DNA from: Galaxea fascicularis
Taxonomy: Eukaryota > Cnidaria > Anthozoa > Scleractinia > Euphylliidae
Direction of reading: 5' to 3'
NCBI GenBank assembly: GCA_948470475.1
Contig: OX419343.1
Coordinates: forward strand, 26,840,878 to 26,904,877
Length of the DNA: 64,000 bases
The notes under the pieces were generated by a model. That model saw only the letters and a list, made by a program, of their open reading frames with translations. It had not been told where the DNA came from and did no database searches. Made by a program: the position numbers and the translations under genes. This document shows, piece after piece, positions 24,501-33,900 of the stretch; the first letter of the stretch is position 1, and every line of letters starts with the position of its first letter.

Positions 24501-27124
24501 CGTGCACCGCTCTATTCCCTCCCCAAACCTTACTTTACTCTTCCAATACCCTATTAACAAGCAGCTTATTCACAGCGGGTAATCTGTAGTTATTAATTAT
24601 TGTTGACACCAGCAAAGCTTTCTTAAGATGGCGCTCAAAATTCAATCACGCATATATCCCACGTTTAACTCGGTTTAACCCCTTTAACACTATATCAAGG
24701 AATAGGCAGTTGAGTTTTCCGCACGACTCCTGTAGAGGAGATGCCAGCTGACCGCTTGAGGAAATGGAGACTGAGAATCGAATTGTACGCTTCCATAGAG
24801 GTAGCCCTTCTTAAGTGAAATTCCTCGTCTAAGAATACGATGCTTTCGTACACCGGAAAGCACAGAGGTTCTTCTCAAGGGACCTCTATGAAACGCGCCC
24901 AAAACCATCGTGGGTGTTTTGAGCTGACATTAGCAGATGATAAAGGCCACGCACTTATACAGCACAATGCTACTAAGTTGACGCAATAGCAAGATCACGC
25001 GTTTGTTGTGTATTTTGTCACAGGCTATTGTGTGTGCTGGTCTTTTTCCTAATGCTGTGAAAGTTGGTCTTGGCATAGAATCCAAAGGAAGGTGTGGAAA
25101 AAAACGAGTCAGGGTCGCCTTTCGGACAAAGTAAGTAAAAAATTGTTTTGAGGTTAAAACGTAAGAGCAGACAAACGAACAAGCTTGTGAGGACGGCAAG
25201 CACAAGTTCAGAGATTGAAAAAAGGTCGTTTTTAAATCAGCAGTAGCAATCGTGGTTTAAGCCACTTGAGCCTGCGCATTTTCGCTTAAAAAGAAATTCA
25301 TTACAACCAGTTCTTCCAACACATCTTCCCAAAATAAAGAGGCTGTGTGAGACGGAAGCGACGGGATGATTGATTCATACGACGACGTCATAGATTAGGA
25401 GCGCTGTCCAACATTGCAGTGCAAGTTTTAATTGCCTGCCCTGTTGATCGTGCTGCAACTTCCTGCGCGTGATACACTTTTCTTTAGGATTTCAGCTCAA
25501 CCTTTTTCAGTCCTTTTTTTTCTTCTGCAGAACTGATGGTCGTGTTTTCTTGCATCCTTCTTCGGTGAACTCTGACGAGAGACAGTTCCTCAGCCAGTGG
25601 CTTGTGTATCACGATAAGGTAACGAGAATACTGGTGTATTGCACTTTGTTAAGCGGGAAGACAGTAGTGATAGTAATAGTGGTGATCATGACGATGATGT
25701 AAAGAAAAACTAAATCAGTCGAATAAATCGTGAATTTTTACACAGGAAGATCCACTCAACGAAGTGGTTTTCAGGGAGGTCCTGCATCCGGATTGAATTA
25801 AACTTAAGAAATGATGGTTTTTGAGGAGAGGGGAAAACCGGAGTACCGGGAGAAAAACCTCTCGGAGCAGAGTAGAGAACCATCAAACTCAGCCCACTGG
25901 AAGGCGAGTGGTCTTACCACTGCGCCAACCCTGCTCCCCTCATGCCGGTTTACGATTTTGGCCATGACAACGATGATGACTGCGATGATGGTGATAATGA
26001 TGATGACGATGATGAGGATGATGATAATGTTGGGGATCGTGGAGATAGTGTTGGTGTCAATATTAACGATGGTGACAATGGTGGCACTGCGGAGGATGGT
26101 AGTGGTTGTAAATGAAGGCAGTATCGCTGAATGTAGGAAATCCAAGCGAAAAAGGAACAGTGGGGGCGAAAAGTTGTCTGGGTATTATGCATCATGTTCT
26201 ATTTTACTTTCATCATGGTTTTGTTTCCCGGTTGTTGTCTTCAGGTGAAGTCTACACAAGTGTTCATCAGAGACAGTTGTATGGTGCACCCTGTGGCTTT
26301 GATTTGCTTGTGTGGAAAAGAATTGCGGGAAATACGTCACGAAATACGTCATGGTGCGTACACTTGTACTAACATGTCATAGAGCGTATTTTCGTCTCGC
26401 TAAGGGAAAAATTCCCGTGTGAAACGTTAATAGCATGGAACGAAGCGTGAGGGTTGTGTTATTCGTGGGAATGCCTTGTCATATGTCTCGATACGATATT
26501 TGCCTTAGTGCAATTTTGCGTGGCACTGTGTGTTCTTCTCACCTAGGAAAAGCTCGGCTTTTGGGAACTGACTTGTCCCCAGTTGGCGACACGTGCGACG
26601 ACCTTGAAGAAAAGTTGAAAGCCTGGTGTTAAGTATCGGATTCAAAGTTTGTGGTACATGTACTCGGGGCTAAGGTACTAAAGGAGACTCCTCTACTAGC
26701 TATGCTCGGGAGAGAGGGCGGGGAAGAGGGTGGAGGCGGGGTCAGAACATTGCAAGAGTAACAAAATAAATTAACGAGACGATCTTTGGGATCTTTTTAT
26801 TCCAAAAAAGATCCCAAAGACATTTTCGTCCAAGACAGCCCTCCTTCAATTCTCTTTTTCTCTCGTCCAGGTCCCGTCCAGTCCCCCCAGCAGCCCCGTG
26901 TGACCCTGGCTGTGGACGGAGACCGCTGGATGGCGTTCCATTGCTCACCAAGGCTGGCCAGAGTACTGCAGGCGATCAGAGGGGAGATTGGCAAAATGGT
27001 GTCGTGCAGCATTACTCCTTCATCTATAAATAGTGCATTACATCATCACCATACTCAGCTGACCGAAGCTCTTAGCCTCCTACTCACCCTTCGAATAGAA
27101 GAATCTCTTCCTTCTACTTACTAG
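6561..27124 (+). CDS. DHX30: DEAH-box RNA helicase, DHX30-like
   Basis: ATP-dependent RNA helicase; in vertebrates DHX30 acts in mitochondrial RNA granules and cytoplasmic translation control. Exons: 6561-7037, 8994-9577, 9928-10006, 10189-10260, 10396-10479, 10686-10785, 11090-11249, 12176-12323, 13742-13825, 14272-14355, 15037-15107, 15919-16048, 16330-16453, 16533-16594, 16990-17065, 17211-17260, 18416-18595, 18820-18970, 24272-24378, 25024-25130, 25531-25618, 26245-26353, 26871-27124; 1,126 aa (human about 1,194). Residues 1-50 are Arg/Pro/Gly-rich with little acid; a dsRNA-binding domain spans about 89-165. Walker [10 protein letters not shown] is at 371-379, DEVH 473-476, SAT 505-507, [10 protein letters not shown] (motif V) in exon 12, QRRGRAGR 707-714. 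The '[19 protein letters not shown]' block and C-terminal [12 protein letters not shown] point to DHX30 rather than DHX36 or YTHDC2. The start has context caaaATGgcg. Intron 18 contains an antisense GPCR gene. Helicase identity is near certain; orthology is likely. Confidence 0.88.
7122..7352. repeat. MITE-like element in helicase intron 1
   Basis: GGCCATTCCATTTAAT at the left is mirrored exactly by ATTAAATGGAATGGCC at the right. The interior carries repeats of 'tttctgaggggg' and a long G run (about 7311-7331). Non-coding. Confidence 0.8.
7791..7930. repeat. Near-perfect foldback element in helicase intron 1
   Basis: 36-bp arms, 7791-7826 and 7895-7930, pair with one mismatch (left begins TGAAAATCAGAGGTTCC, right ends GGAACCTCAGATTTTCA). 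A second small hairpin, gtgggatttttcccac, lies just inside the left arm. Such a transcript would form a long hairpin. Confidence 0.88.
8357..8803. repeat. Terminal-inverted-repeat element in helicase intron 1
   Basis: TATACCTGCCAACT at the left end is mirrored by AGTTGGCAGGTATA at the right, each followed inward by a 'ctcacg' motif. About 450 bp. Two open stretches inside show no recognisable transposase, so it reads as non-autonomous. Confidence 0.7.
13929..13951. repeat. CAGT tetranucleotide microsatellite
   Basis: About five CAGT units, in helicase intron 9 just after exon 9. Confidence 0.85.
15269..15432. repeat. MITE-like element in helicase intron 11
   Basis: AGGGCTCGAGACTAAC at the left is mirrored by GTTAGTCTCGGGCCCT at the right. 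The interior has repeated 'gctagtagg' / 'actagcc' words. About 164 bp. Confidence 0.75.
15561..15812. repeat. MITE-like element in helicase intron 11
   Basis: TAAGCCTGGTTCTCAC at the left is mirrored by gtaagGACCAGGCCTAA at the right. The interior is rich in 'gcaagtgcaa' / 'ttgtgcttgcg' words that pair with each other. It resembles in plan the element at 35354-35565 (ends with ctggttcacac), suggesting one superfamily. Confidence 0.7.
17337..17439. repeat. Short inverted-repeat element in helicase intron 16
   Basis: GTGGCAGGC at the left is mirrored by GCCTGCCAC at the right; inner segments 'gaaggagggaatttgggcg' and 'cccaaattccccctttc' also pair. Confidence 0.6.
17795..17834. promoter_or_regulatory. 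Cluster of three CACGTG E-boxes
   Basis: CACGTG occurs at 17795-17800, 17821-17826 and 17829-17834, within helicase intron 16. CACGTG is the bHLH-ZIP (USF/MITF/Myc type) site. Whether it is an enhancer is not known. Confidence 0.35.
18065..18303. repeat. MITE-like element in helicase intron 16
   Basis: GGCCCTGGGAAACGAGGACA at the left is mirrored by tgtcctcgtttgccAGGGCC at the right. The interior repeats 'gaaacatttgt' and 'acaatgttg' in both orientations. It ends about 110 bp before exon 17. Confidence 0.85.
19189..19236. repeat. Hairpin in helicase intron 18
   Basis: GATTTCAAATCGAACTCGCG pairs with cacgctcgttcgattttgaaatc across a very short loop. Probably the remnant of a foldback element. 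Confidence 0.7.
19423..19721. repeat. MITE-like element in helicase intron 18
   Basis: AGATTTCCCTGTAATGACCG at the left is mirrored by CGGTCATTACAAGAAAATCT at the right, spanning about 300 bp of AT-rich non-coding DNA. It lies about 500 bp beyond the 3' end of the nested GPCR gene. Confidence 0.7.
20220..22451 (-). CDS. Orphan class A (rhodopsin-family) GPCR, nested antisense
   Basis: Seven-transmembrane receptor; ligand unknown. Exon 1 is 22451-21834 and exon 2 is 20654-20220, joined in phase 0 across a GT-AG intron; 350 aa. Visible class A landmarks: N51 in GNSLILL (TM1), LAFADF with D79 (TM2), C106 at the top of TM3, ERF (134-136) in place of DRY, W162 (TM4), NPFVY 282-286 (TM7) and palmitoylation-type Cys287. 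The TM4-TM5 loop is very short with no obvious Cys, and TM6 has FIPF with no CWxP. These traits recall melanocortin-like receptors of the MECO group, which are expanded in cnidarians; exact family unassigned. There is an N-glycosylation site at N3. The tail ends ETNV, a class I PDZ ligand. The whole gene lies in intron 18 of the DHX30-like gene on the opposite strand. The intron joins TM5 to the third cytoplasmic loop. Confidence 0.9.
21009..21717. repeat. Large inverted-repeat element inside the GPCR intron
   Basis: ATTGGGTTTTATCAGCGGAG at the left is mirrored by ctccgttaataaacccaat at the right. A further inner pair, ATGTTTCTCGTCC and GGACGAGAAACAT, also matches. At about 710 bp it makes up most of the receptor's 1,179-bp intron. 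No transposase was recognised. Confidence 0.7.
23211..23218. promoter_or_regulatory. CRE palindrome upstream of GPCR
   Basis: TGACGTCA, the full CREB/ATF site, lies about 760 bp upstream of the GPCR start codon and within helicase intron 18. Chance occurrence is possible. Confidence 0.25.
23751..23969. repeat. MITE with 51-bp arms in helicase intron 18
   Basis: The arms 23751-23801 (AGGGAGCTTAAGCACGCG...) and 23919-23969 (...CGCGTGCTTAAGCTCCCT) pair almost perfectly. AAT on both flanks is a possible target-site duplication. Non-coding interior of about 117 bp. Confidence 0.88.
24791..24893. repeat. Short inverted-repeat element in helicase intron 19
   Basis: TTCCATAGAGGTAGCCCTTC pairs with ctcaagggacctctatgaa across about 50 bp. 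Confidence 0.6.
25745..25945 (-). mobile_element. tRNA-derived SINE (minus strand) in helicase intron 21
   Basis: Read on the minus strand, it begins near 25945 with a tRNA-like head. Box A (TGGCGCAGTGG, 25918-25928) is followed by a body containing 'ttctcccggtactccggt'. This type of SINE is widespread in anthozoan genomes. It is immediately followed on the plus strand by a GAT-repeat microsatellite. Full-length boundaries were not established. Confidence 0.65.
25963..26100. repeat. GATGAT/GATGGT microsatellite
   Basis: Imperfect runs of GATGATGATG interspersed with GATGGTGA in helicase intron 21. Open reading frames here are repeat artefacts. Confidence 0.85.
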
Positions 27125-27953
27125 GTCCCTGCTAAGTGCAAAGCCATTCAGTTAGACGTCTTAATTTATTACCCTGGTTTGAAGCGCCACTCATTTTTTA
27201 AGAGTCAGCCTGTTATTCTCAGGAGAATGACAGAACGTTTGTTTTCACCTTTTGCTTCCTACCTGCGCATATTTGCGTAAAAACACCGTTACTTCTTTTA
27301 ATATTAGCTTCTTGTTTAACTTTAGTCACAGTGTTATGTGTTTATGGCGCCAAGTGGTTGGTTTCACACGTAATCACAACCCATAAACGGGACGACTTCT
27401 CCCGATTTCAGCTTTATTATACCGTTTGTTTGGTAACATCACAATTGGCCAATTTTTTGGTCCAAAACCAACACCAAAATTGCACTTCTTTGTCTTCAAT
27501 TTCTTAAGAGAAAATCTTGTTCAGGGATAAAATGCCGTCTACGTTAACAGCAAAGCTTAAGGCCAGACCTTAGTAATTGGCTGAAAATTTTTTTCTCACC
27601 TTTTACACCGTCCGTGCCTTAGCTACTTTGTGAAAGCCAATCTCGCGTATCTCAACTTAATTGTCTCGATCATGCCCGAAAAGCGTTCTGAATAATTCCG
27701 CCATACCTCCAGTGCCCTAACATTGCTTTAACATTGCTCCAACATTGGCTTTCCTTGAGGGTATGAGTTAGGCACAACCCAGAGAGAGAACTTCATTGTT
27801 TGGAACACAGTCGCCGGGCATAAAACCCCCTATCACAGTATTTTGTTTCAGAAGTTTGCCTTCATCCTCATACCAAAAAATTGAAAACTTGAAAGACTGG
27901 TACTTACCCAGACACAAAATAATGTGCTAGTACTGCACAAACTATAAACTATA

Positions 27954-28247
27954 GCGCCGACCGGTTGGTTCAGTTGGTAGAGTGCCGGACTACCGTGCTG
28001 CCTTTGCCATTACATCTGCAAATGGTTAGACCTTCTTCTTCTAATAAGCACGATAAACCGGAGGTCCCGTCTCACAACTCTTCACAAATTGATTCTGTGG
28101 GACGTTAAAGAACCACTAGGGACCTGGCTATGACCACCCTTAGTGCTGACCTGTCTGGCCACTGGAAGTCGACCTTTGTAAGGGACTCTGTGTCCTCTTG
28201 TTGTTCCTGCATGGATATAACTCCTAAATGCTTATAAATAAATAAAA
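27954..28247 (+). mobile_element. tRNA-derived SINE
   Basis: The head 'gcgccgaccGGTTGGTTCAG' carries a good box A (TGGTTCAGTTGG). A body with 'gggacgttaaagaacca' follows, ending in the A-rich tail 'ataaataaataaaa'. A clear box B is not visible, so the copy is probably old. It should not be called as a tRNA gene because no cloverleaf follows box A. Confidence 0.7.
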
Positions 28248-28891
28248 CTTCCGCTTGAAATCTGCAAACAATAACAATATAAATCTAATATAGAAAACGT
28301 TTCTTACTGCCGACGTTTTCATTCAAGGCAAGTTGCAAATCGCGAATCAACAAACTGAACAAAGTCTTGGTTTGGAGCTCGAGTTTTGAGATTCGCACTC
28401 CAGAAAAAATTTCACCTTCCACCGTGCTAAAAAAGTTTCAATCAATTAAAATGAATCAATATGGTATCTCGATGCATCCGCATAAGTTATTTCTTATTTT
28501 GGACTATATATTTCACATATCATAAAACAGCTTTCTCGAAATAAACGGAATCGGTTTTCGATGATATGGATGTTACATACAATGATCTCAAATATTCTTT
28601 GTTTTATTTGATAATAGTAAGAGCAATCGGACAGCGATTAAAAAAAAAAAAGACGCGTTAGGCGTTTCCGTGGGATGCTTTGCTCTACGAATGGTTATGC
28701 ATGAAAATTGTCCAGTTACAGTAAATTGCAGAGAAATTTGATCATCGTGGTACACAAGCGAATTTGATATGATACGGCTGAAGACAAGAACAATAGGTCA
28801 AAACCAAATGAAGACTGATCCTCGCAGTTGTGAACGCAATTACATGCAATTGCGTAAAGAAGCCTGAAAGAAATGAACAAAGTCTGTCGTG

Positions 28892-29082
28892 GAGTGGTTT
28901 TCAATCGAGTTGATGAAAGTAATTCACGCTTGCTTTGGTTTTGGGTTGCTTCGCTTTGTGATTGATTGACAAAATCGCGTAATTTTCTTCAACTTTTGAT
29001 TGGTTCAGTGAGCTGTCTTCAGCTCTTGTGATTGGCCAGGGTAATTGCTTTGTTTTTGGTTTTACGACACTCGAAACCACTC
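28892..29082 (+). repeat. MITE family copy A
   Basis: Ends GAGTGGTTTTCAATCGAG and CTCGAAACCACTC form the terminal inverted repeat. Inside are 'gattggttcagtgagctgtc' and 'ctcttgtgattggcc'. The same interior recurs in inverse orientation at 41686-41960, so this is a dispersed family with two copies here. Confidence 0.8.
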
Positions 29083-29168
29083 TATATGTATAGTAATGGA
29101 ACTCCTAATATGGAGAAACCAAGCGCTGCAGACTTGTGAGCATTTATGACCCCCCCCCCCTAACTATA

Positions 29169-29520
29169 GAGAGTTTTAGCAATTAGGACGGCAACGTCCC
29201 AAAACAATAGGCTAATAAGCAAAAACAATTATTCTGCACGTGCGTGTCATAGTTTTGCACATTTCTTTGCCGTCATCTGCACAAGAACAAAGTGAGATCA
29301 CCAAATTTTGTTTTCTCGAGAACATGAACTTATGGAGGCAAAGTCCTCTTTCTTTTTTCTTACTTTAACGCCGTTCATAGCAATTTAGTTCTCGGACAGT
29401 TTGACAGCATTTCCCAAGTTAAACAAATTTCAATAATTTCGAAAGCGTCACAGAAATGAGAAGTTATATTTTGAAATGACGTTTTCGTTGCCGTCGCCGT
29501 CGTCGTTGCTAAAACTCCCT
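29169..29520. repeat. MITE-like element
   Basis: Left end GAGAGTTTTAGCAATTAGGA, then cggcaacg. Right end cgttgccgtcgccgtcg, then ttgctaaaactccct. TA or TATA flanks both ends. About 350 bp, non-coding. Confidence 0.75.
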
Positions 29521-29667
29521 TATATATGAGGTGCTTCGTACGGCTATATCATGCAAATTGTTGAAGCGGTTCACGTGCGCTTTGTAATGCACCTCTTCTT
29601 GTGCTGTCTATACGGCCTTTAATTTTCTAGCTCGACAGACGGACTTCCGTGTCTCATGGCGGGAAGG

Positions 29668-29820
29668 TACGTGTTAAAATTGATCTCGGGTTATTTTTTG
29701 TTTAACCGAGGTCAAAATGAAATTTCTTTGTTTCCTAATCCTAATTATTCATGAGAAGACAACAGAATTTCATTTTCATCTAGGTTAAATAAAAAATGAC
29801 CAACGATTAATTTTAACCTG
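29668..29820. repeat. Foldback element with about 55-bp arms
   Basis: 'gttaaaattgatctcgggtt' and the following 35 bp pair with the segment ending 'ccaacgattaattttaac'. Only about 45 bp of loop remains, so the whole element is a near-complete hairpin. Confidence 0.78.
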
Positions 29821-30912
29821 TAACATATCCACCCATCACCCTTAACTCGGAACCTTTCCTTCGAACACGGTACGTGTCTGTTTTTATCTTACGGTTTGTT
29901 GTCCACTGAGTTTGTTGTCTTTGGTGTGGCATATGTCTTGTCCGACGAACGCCGCCTGAGCAGTTGGAAGCTCTGATAGGACTTCAATGAAACAAATTTG
30001 CGCGCTTAAAAACATGCAACTTTTCGATCATTCTGTTTTTTTATCCTTTCATTATTTCACTATGGGGAAGAAAAGAAAAGAAAGAAAGTGTAATACGGCA
30101 GATGCGTTGCGTGACTACCTAATGAGCCAGTGAAGAGAACTCGGCTTACTATGAATGTTTCCAATAAGCAGTTTTTACACAGCTTCATTCATCTTAAATT
30201 GTAAGTTGTCATTTTTATTCAGTGGATTTCTACTGTATGACGAATTGTAGGGAGAGTTTTCGACTGAAGGCTTTGGTTGTCGACATTTCCTTCTCTCCCC
30301 ACCCTCTCCTCCCTCATGGTTTTGCCCCCGCGCGGCTGTCAGAATTCAGTTGCCATCGGGTTTTCGTTATTGTGCCTTAAAAGCCTTGATAAATATTGAT
30401 ATATCACCTGCGGTAAAGTTGACAATGATGAATGAATATAATTTCTAAGTGATTTTTGAGTTGAGACGTTTGTAATGGCCTCTTGAACTTTAATCGAAAT
30501 TGTTGCTGTGGTAACACAGTACAACATGCATGCACAAGCATTTATTGAAATACGCGGAGTGATGTAATGAATTGTAAATTTCTCACTCTTCCCGGTCTTC
30601 GAGAACATCATGGCCCTTCGCTTCGATGTCTGGCGATTGCTTCCTTTTAAACGGGTGAGGTGAAGGAGATTTCAAGGGAGACGAAAGTAATTTTTAGTCA
30701 TCGCGCCTTCAAGAAATAACTTGTGTTAAACAAATGATCGTCGTTTGGCCCAGTTTTTAATTGAACTCGATTGCTGGACTGGCGATGTTGTTTCCTGTTG
30801 TGAGCGGTTCTGTCGGAAATATCATTGAATAAGAGTTCTTGGAAAGCCGTGGAGATCTTTCACTTACAAAGGAATCAATCAACTGAGCTGTTTGAACAGA
30901 AAACAACGCACA

Positions 30913-30925
30913 CAAGATGGCGGCC
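30913..30925 (+). promoter_or_regulatory. YY1-type motif over the DCLK start codon
   Basis: CAAGATGGCGGCC contains the YY1 core AAnATGGCGGC with the initiator ATG inside it. It also provides a good translation-start context (A at -3, G at +4). YY1 motifs at start codons are common in animal promoters. Regulatory role inferred. Confidence 0.35.
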
Positions 30926-33900
30926 ATCAAATCATATGCATCGATTTCCGCCGGTCAAAGCGATCATGAGGCAGCCCAGTCATCCAAGACAGTTACTTTT
31001 TACATCAATGGAGATCGAAATTTCCGAGGGCATGTAATGGTTATTACTGCTAGGAGATTTAGGAACGTGGATATCCTACTGAACGAGCTGGGACGTTTAA
31101 CGCGCTTCAGAGATTTACCCTTGGGAGTACGCTATCTGTTTTCCCTTGACAGCGGCATCAGAGTTGACAACCTGGATCAGTTAATTGACGGCAAAGCTTA
31201 TGTTTGCTCATCGCACTCACGTCTGAAGAAGATCTCGTACGGAGGCAAGCTACCTTTGGCTCATTGGGGTTATAGACAGCAGTTGGAATTGCCTTATATA
31301 CAACGAATGGCAAATAACGAGCCAAACCGACGACTGTTCGGTGCTAAAGCGATGGAGCATTCAAGACAACGAGGACATTCCGACTCAAAATCTATTCCAA
31401 GCGACAGCAGGATAACTATGAAACCTAAGATTGTTACTGTGGTCAGAAATGGACCACATAAGCCTCGTACGGTTGTGAAAACTCTGTTAAACAAAAGGAC
31501 AGCACAGAAACTCGAGCAAGTTCTGGATGAAGTTGCGAACTCCTTTGGAAACACCGGTGGATTGAGCCCACCGAGAAAATTGTTCACGGTTAAGGGCCAT
31601 CATGTCCGTGAAGTGGCCGAGTTATTTCGTGACGAAAATAACATATTTATTGCTGTGGGCAGTGAGAAATTCAATCCTGATGAAATCGCGAATATTTTGG
31701 AAGACTTAGAACAAAGCACCAGCTCGAAAAAGCATTCGAAACGAAAGCAATCGAAAGGGGGTAACCAAGGAATGCCACACAGTAAACAAAGGAAAGACAA
31801 TGATGCTGAACAGACAAATTCTGTAAGCACAGTCGAGGAAAGCAAACTACCAAAGTTGCCTGACATTCATGTTAAAGTTGAAAATAAACCAAAACAGGAA
31901 AGTAATAACAAACCGCATGTGCAAGCTAACCTAAAAGCCAAACGATCGCAAGCTAGCCACGGGAAAGCGAAATATACCGACTCGCGCAGCCCGGAAAGGA
32001 ATCGTCAAAACGGGGTGAAACTTCCCCAGATCGGCAACAACAACTTGGTAACTAAACCTAAAGGAGAAGATAAAGAAAACGCAGCGAAATCTAAACCCAG
32101 GAATGAGGCGAACAAGAGTAGTTTTGGAGCTCAAAATGCACGTGACGAACTCAATGGACCGGAGCTCGGGAATGTAAACAACGAAGATCGTGGCAGTGAA
32201 AAACCAAGAAGGAAAGAGTCCGTTGGTAAGAAATATAGCGTGAGCAGTAATAAAACTCGTAAGAAAACATCAAGAGATGATAGTGGTATTATATCAGAGG
32301 ACGAAGTCAAATATGGAACAGTTACAGACAAAAGCGTCGAAGATGTTTACCACATAGGGAAGAAAATCGGCGATGGCAACTTCGCTGACGTACGCGAATG
32401 TATTGATAAAATAACCAAGAAGGAATTTGCTCTGAAAATTGTGGACAAAAGTAAAATTCGAGGAAAAGAAGAGATGATCAGAGACGAGATAGACATCATG
32501 CGAAGATGCAAGCATCCAAACATTGTGCGGATGTACGAAGATTATGACACTTCGCGTCATATTTACCTGGTGATGGAGTTGGTGAAAGGGGGTGATCTTT
32601 TCGACGCTATTTCATCTTCAGTGAAATTCACAGAAGATGTCACGCGCAACTATGTCAAGGACATTGGAAAATCCCTAGCTTACCTACATAAGAGAAAAAT
32701 TGTTCATAGAGATCTCAAGCCGGAAAACCTGTTGGTAAGTATAGTATTGTTAGTAGTATATGTATAACCTCGTGAAACACCTAAGAGAAAACCGCTCTTC
32801 ACAAGGTAACAAAATTGGACTTGAGTAAGAAAATGTAACCAGGGTTAACAGAGTCGCATGAAAGTACAAAACTGTGAGGCCTTTCAGAAAGTCTCGAGAA
32901 GGTCACACTTAATAAGGATTTTATCGGTTGAAATGTTATATTGGACGTGACTCATTCCAAGTCAACTTGAGATCGGAATTGGAGGGGGAAATATGTTCAT
33001 GCAAGAATTTAAGTTTTCATGTCTTGGTTCTAATTTGTGAAGAAGGTGCTTCATTTTCACTCTTGGTGATGACAATCAGTTAAATTATTCAAACTAAAAT
33101 ATGTTGTACTATAGCGATTAGGCATGGAGTAAAACAATGGTGGGTAAATGTTGCCTTTGTTTTGCAAACACAAAAGGAGGACAATGCATTAGATCTTGCT
33201 TATTGTGCAAACAATTCCTCAGCTATTTTTATTAAAAACGGTTTTTTGTTTGATTAATTTGGTTTCTAACAGTATTATGGTGAAACCATGGAAACTCCAT
33301 AGGTCCCAAAGTTTACACAGTCAGTTAGATGTAACATTCTATGGCTAAAATCCTTTTAAACTCACTCTGGTGATGGTAAAATAAAATCAGTTGTAGTTAG
33401 TGAGCAATAAAACTGCCCTTTAGTGCTTTAATAGATAGCATTGATTGTTAATAGTCACTGTATTCCAGTATTTTACAGTTTGTACGTTGTTACTTCTCTT
33501 CACTTATCGAGATATTCTACGAGGTCACTTTTTCTGGATTCATTGCAGATTCTTTTCTTTTAATTTGTTTTCCTATTTTTGGGGGTATGGAAAACCATCT
33601 TTGACAGCTGAAAAGGTCTGAATATCGAATCATGTGCCATGACTTTTAGCTAATTAATGTGAGCCATTGTCAAATCCTATTTGCATTTAACGTTTGACGT
33701 CTTTTGCTATCCCTCGCGATTAACCAAATCCCTTTTCACCTCTTTAAGGCGCTTTTATTGAAATCCCTTCATTCAACCGCGTTTTATCGGATTAGTTCAA
33801 GTTCAAACAAACGGACATCTTTTGCGCCTATAGCATGTCGCTTGTAAGTGGTTTTTCAAAGGTGTAGTTTTCATTTTGTGGATACGTAAAAAACGCTTTT

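Larger units (their letters stand above)
27125..30916. other. Spacer between helicase and doublecortin-like kinase
   Basis: No coding exon found. It contains one SINE (27954-28247), three inverted-repeat elements (28892-29082, 29169-29520, 29668-29820), a poly-C run near 29150, the helicase 3' UTR and the kinase 5' UTR and promoter. Confidence 0.6.

Noticed and set aside
25804..26248. Long open frames rich in Met/Ile/Ser across the GAT repeats
   Set aside because: They are translations of a microsatellite plus a SINE inside helicase intron 21; no domain and no splice logic.
6561..27124. Assignment of the helicase as DHX36, DHX57 or YTHDC2
   Set aside because: The dsRBD placement, DEVH box with [14 protein letters not shown] context and C-terminal segment fit DHX30 better; no RSM, RWD, R3H or YTH domain is visible.
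27954..28050. Apparent tRNA gene from the box A sequence
   Set aside because: No cloverleaf or box B follows; the downstream body and A-rich tail identify a SINE.
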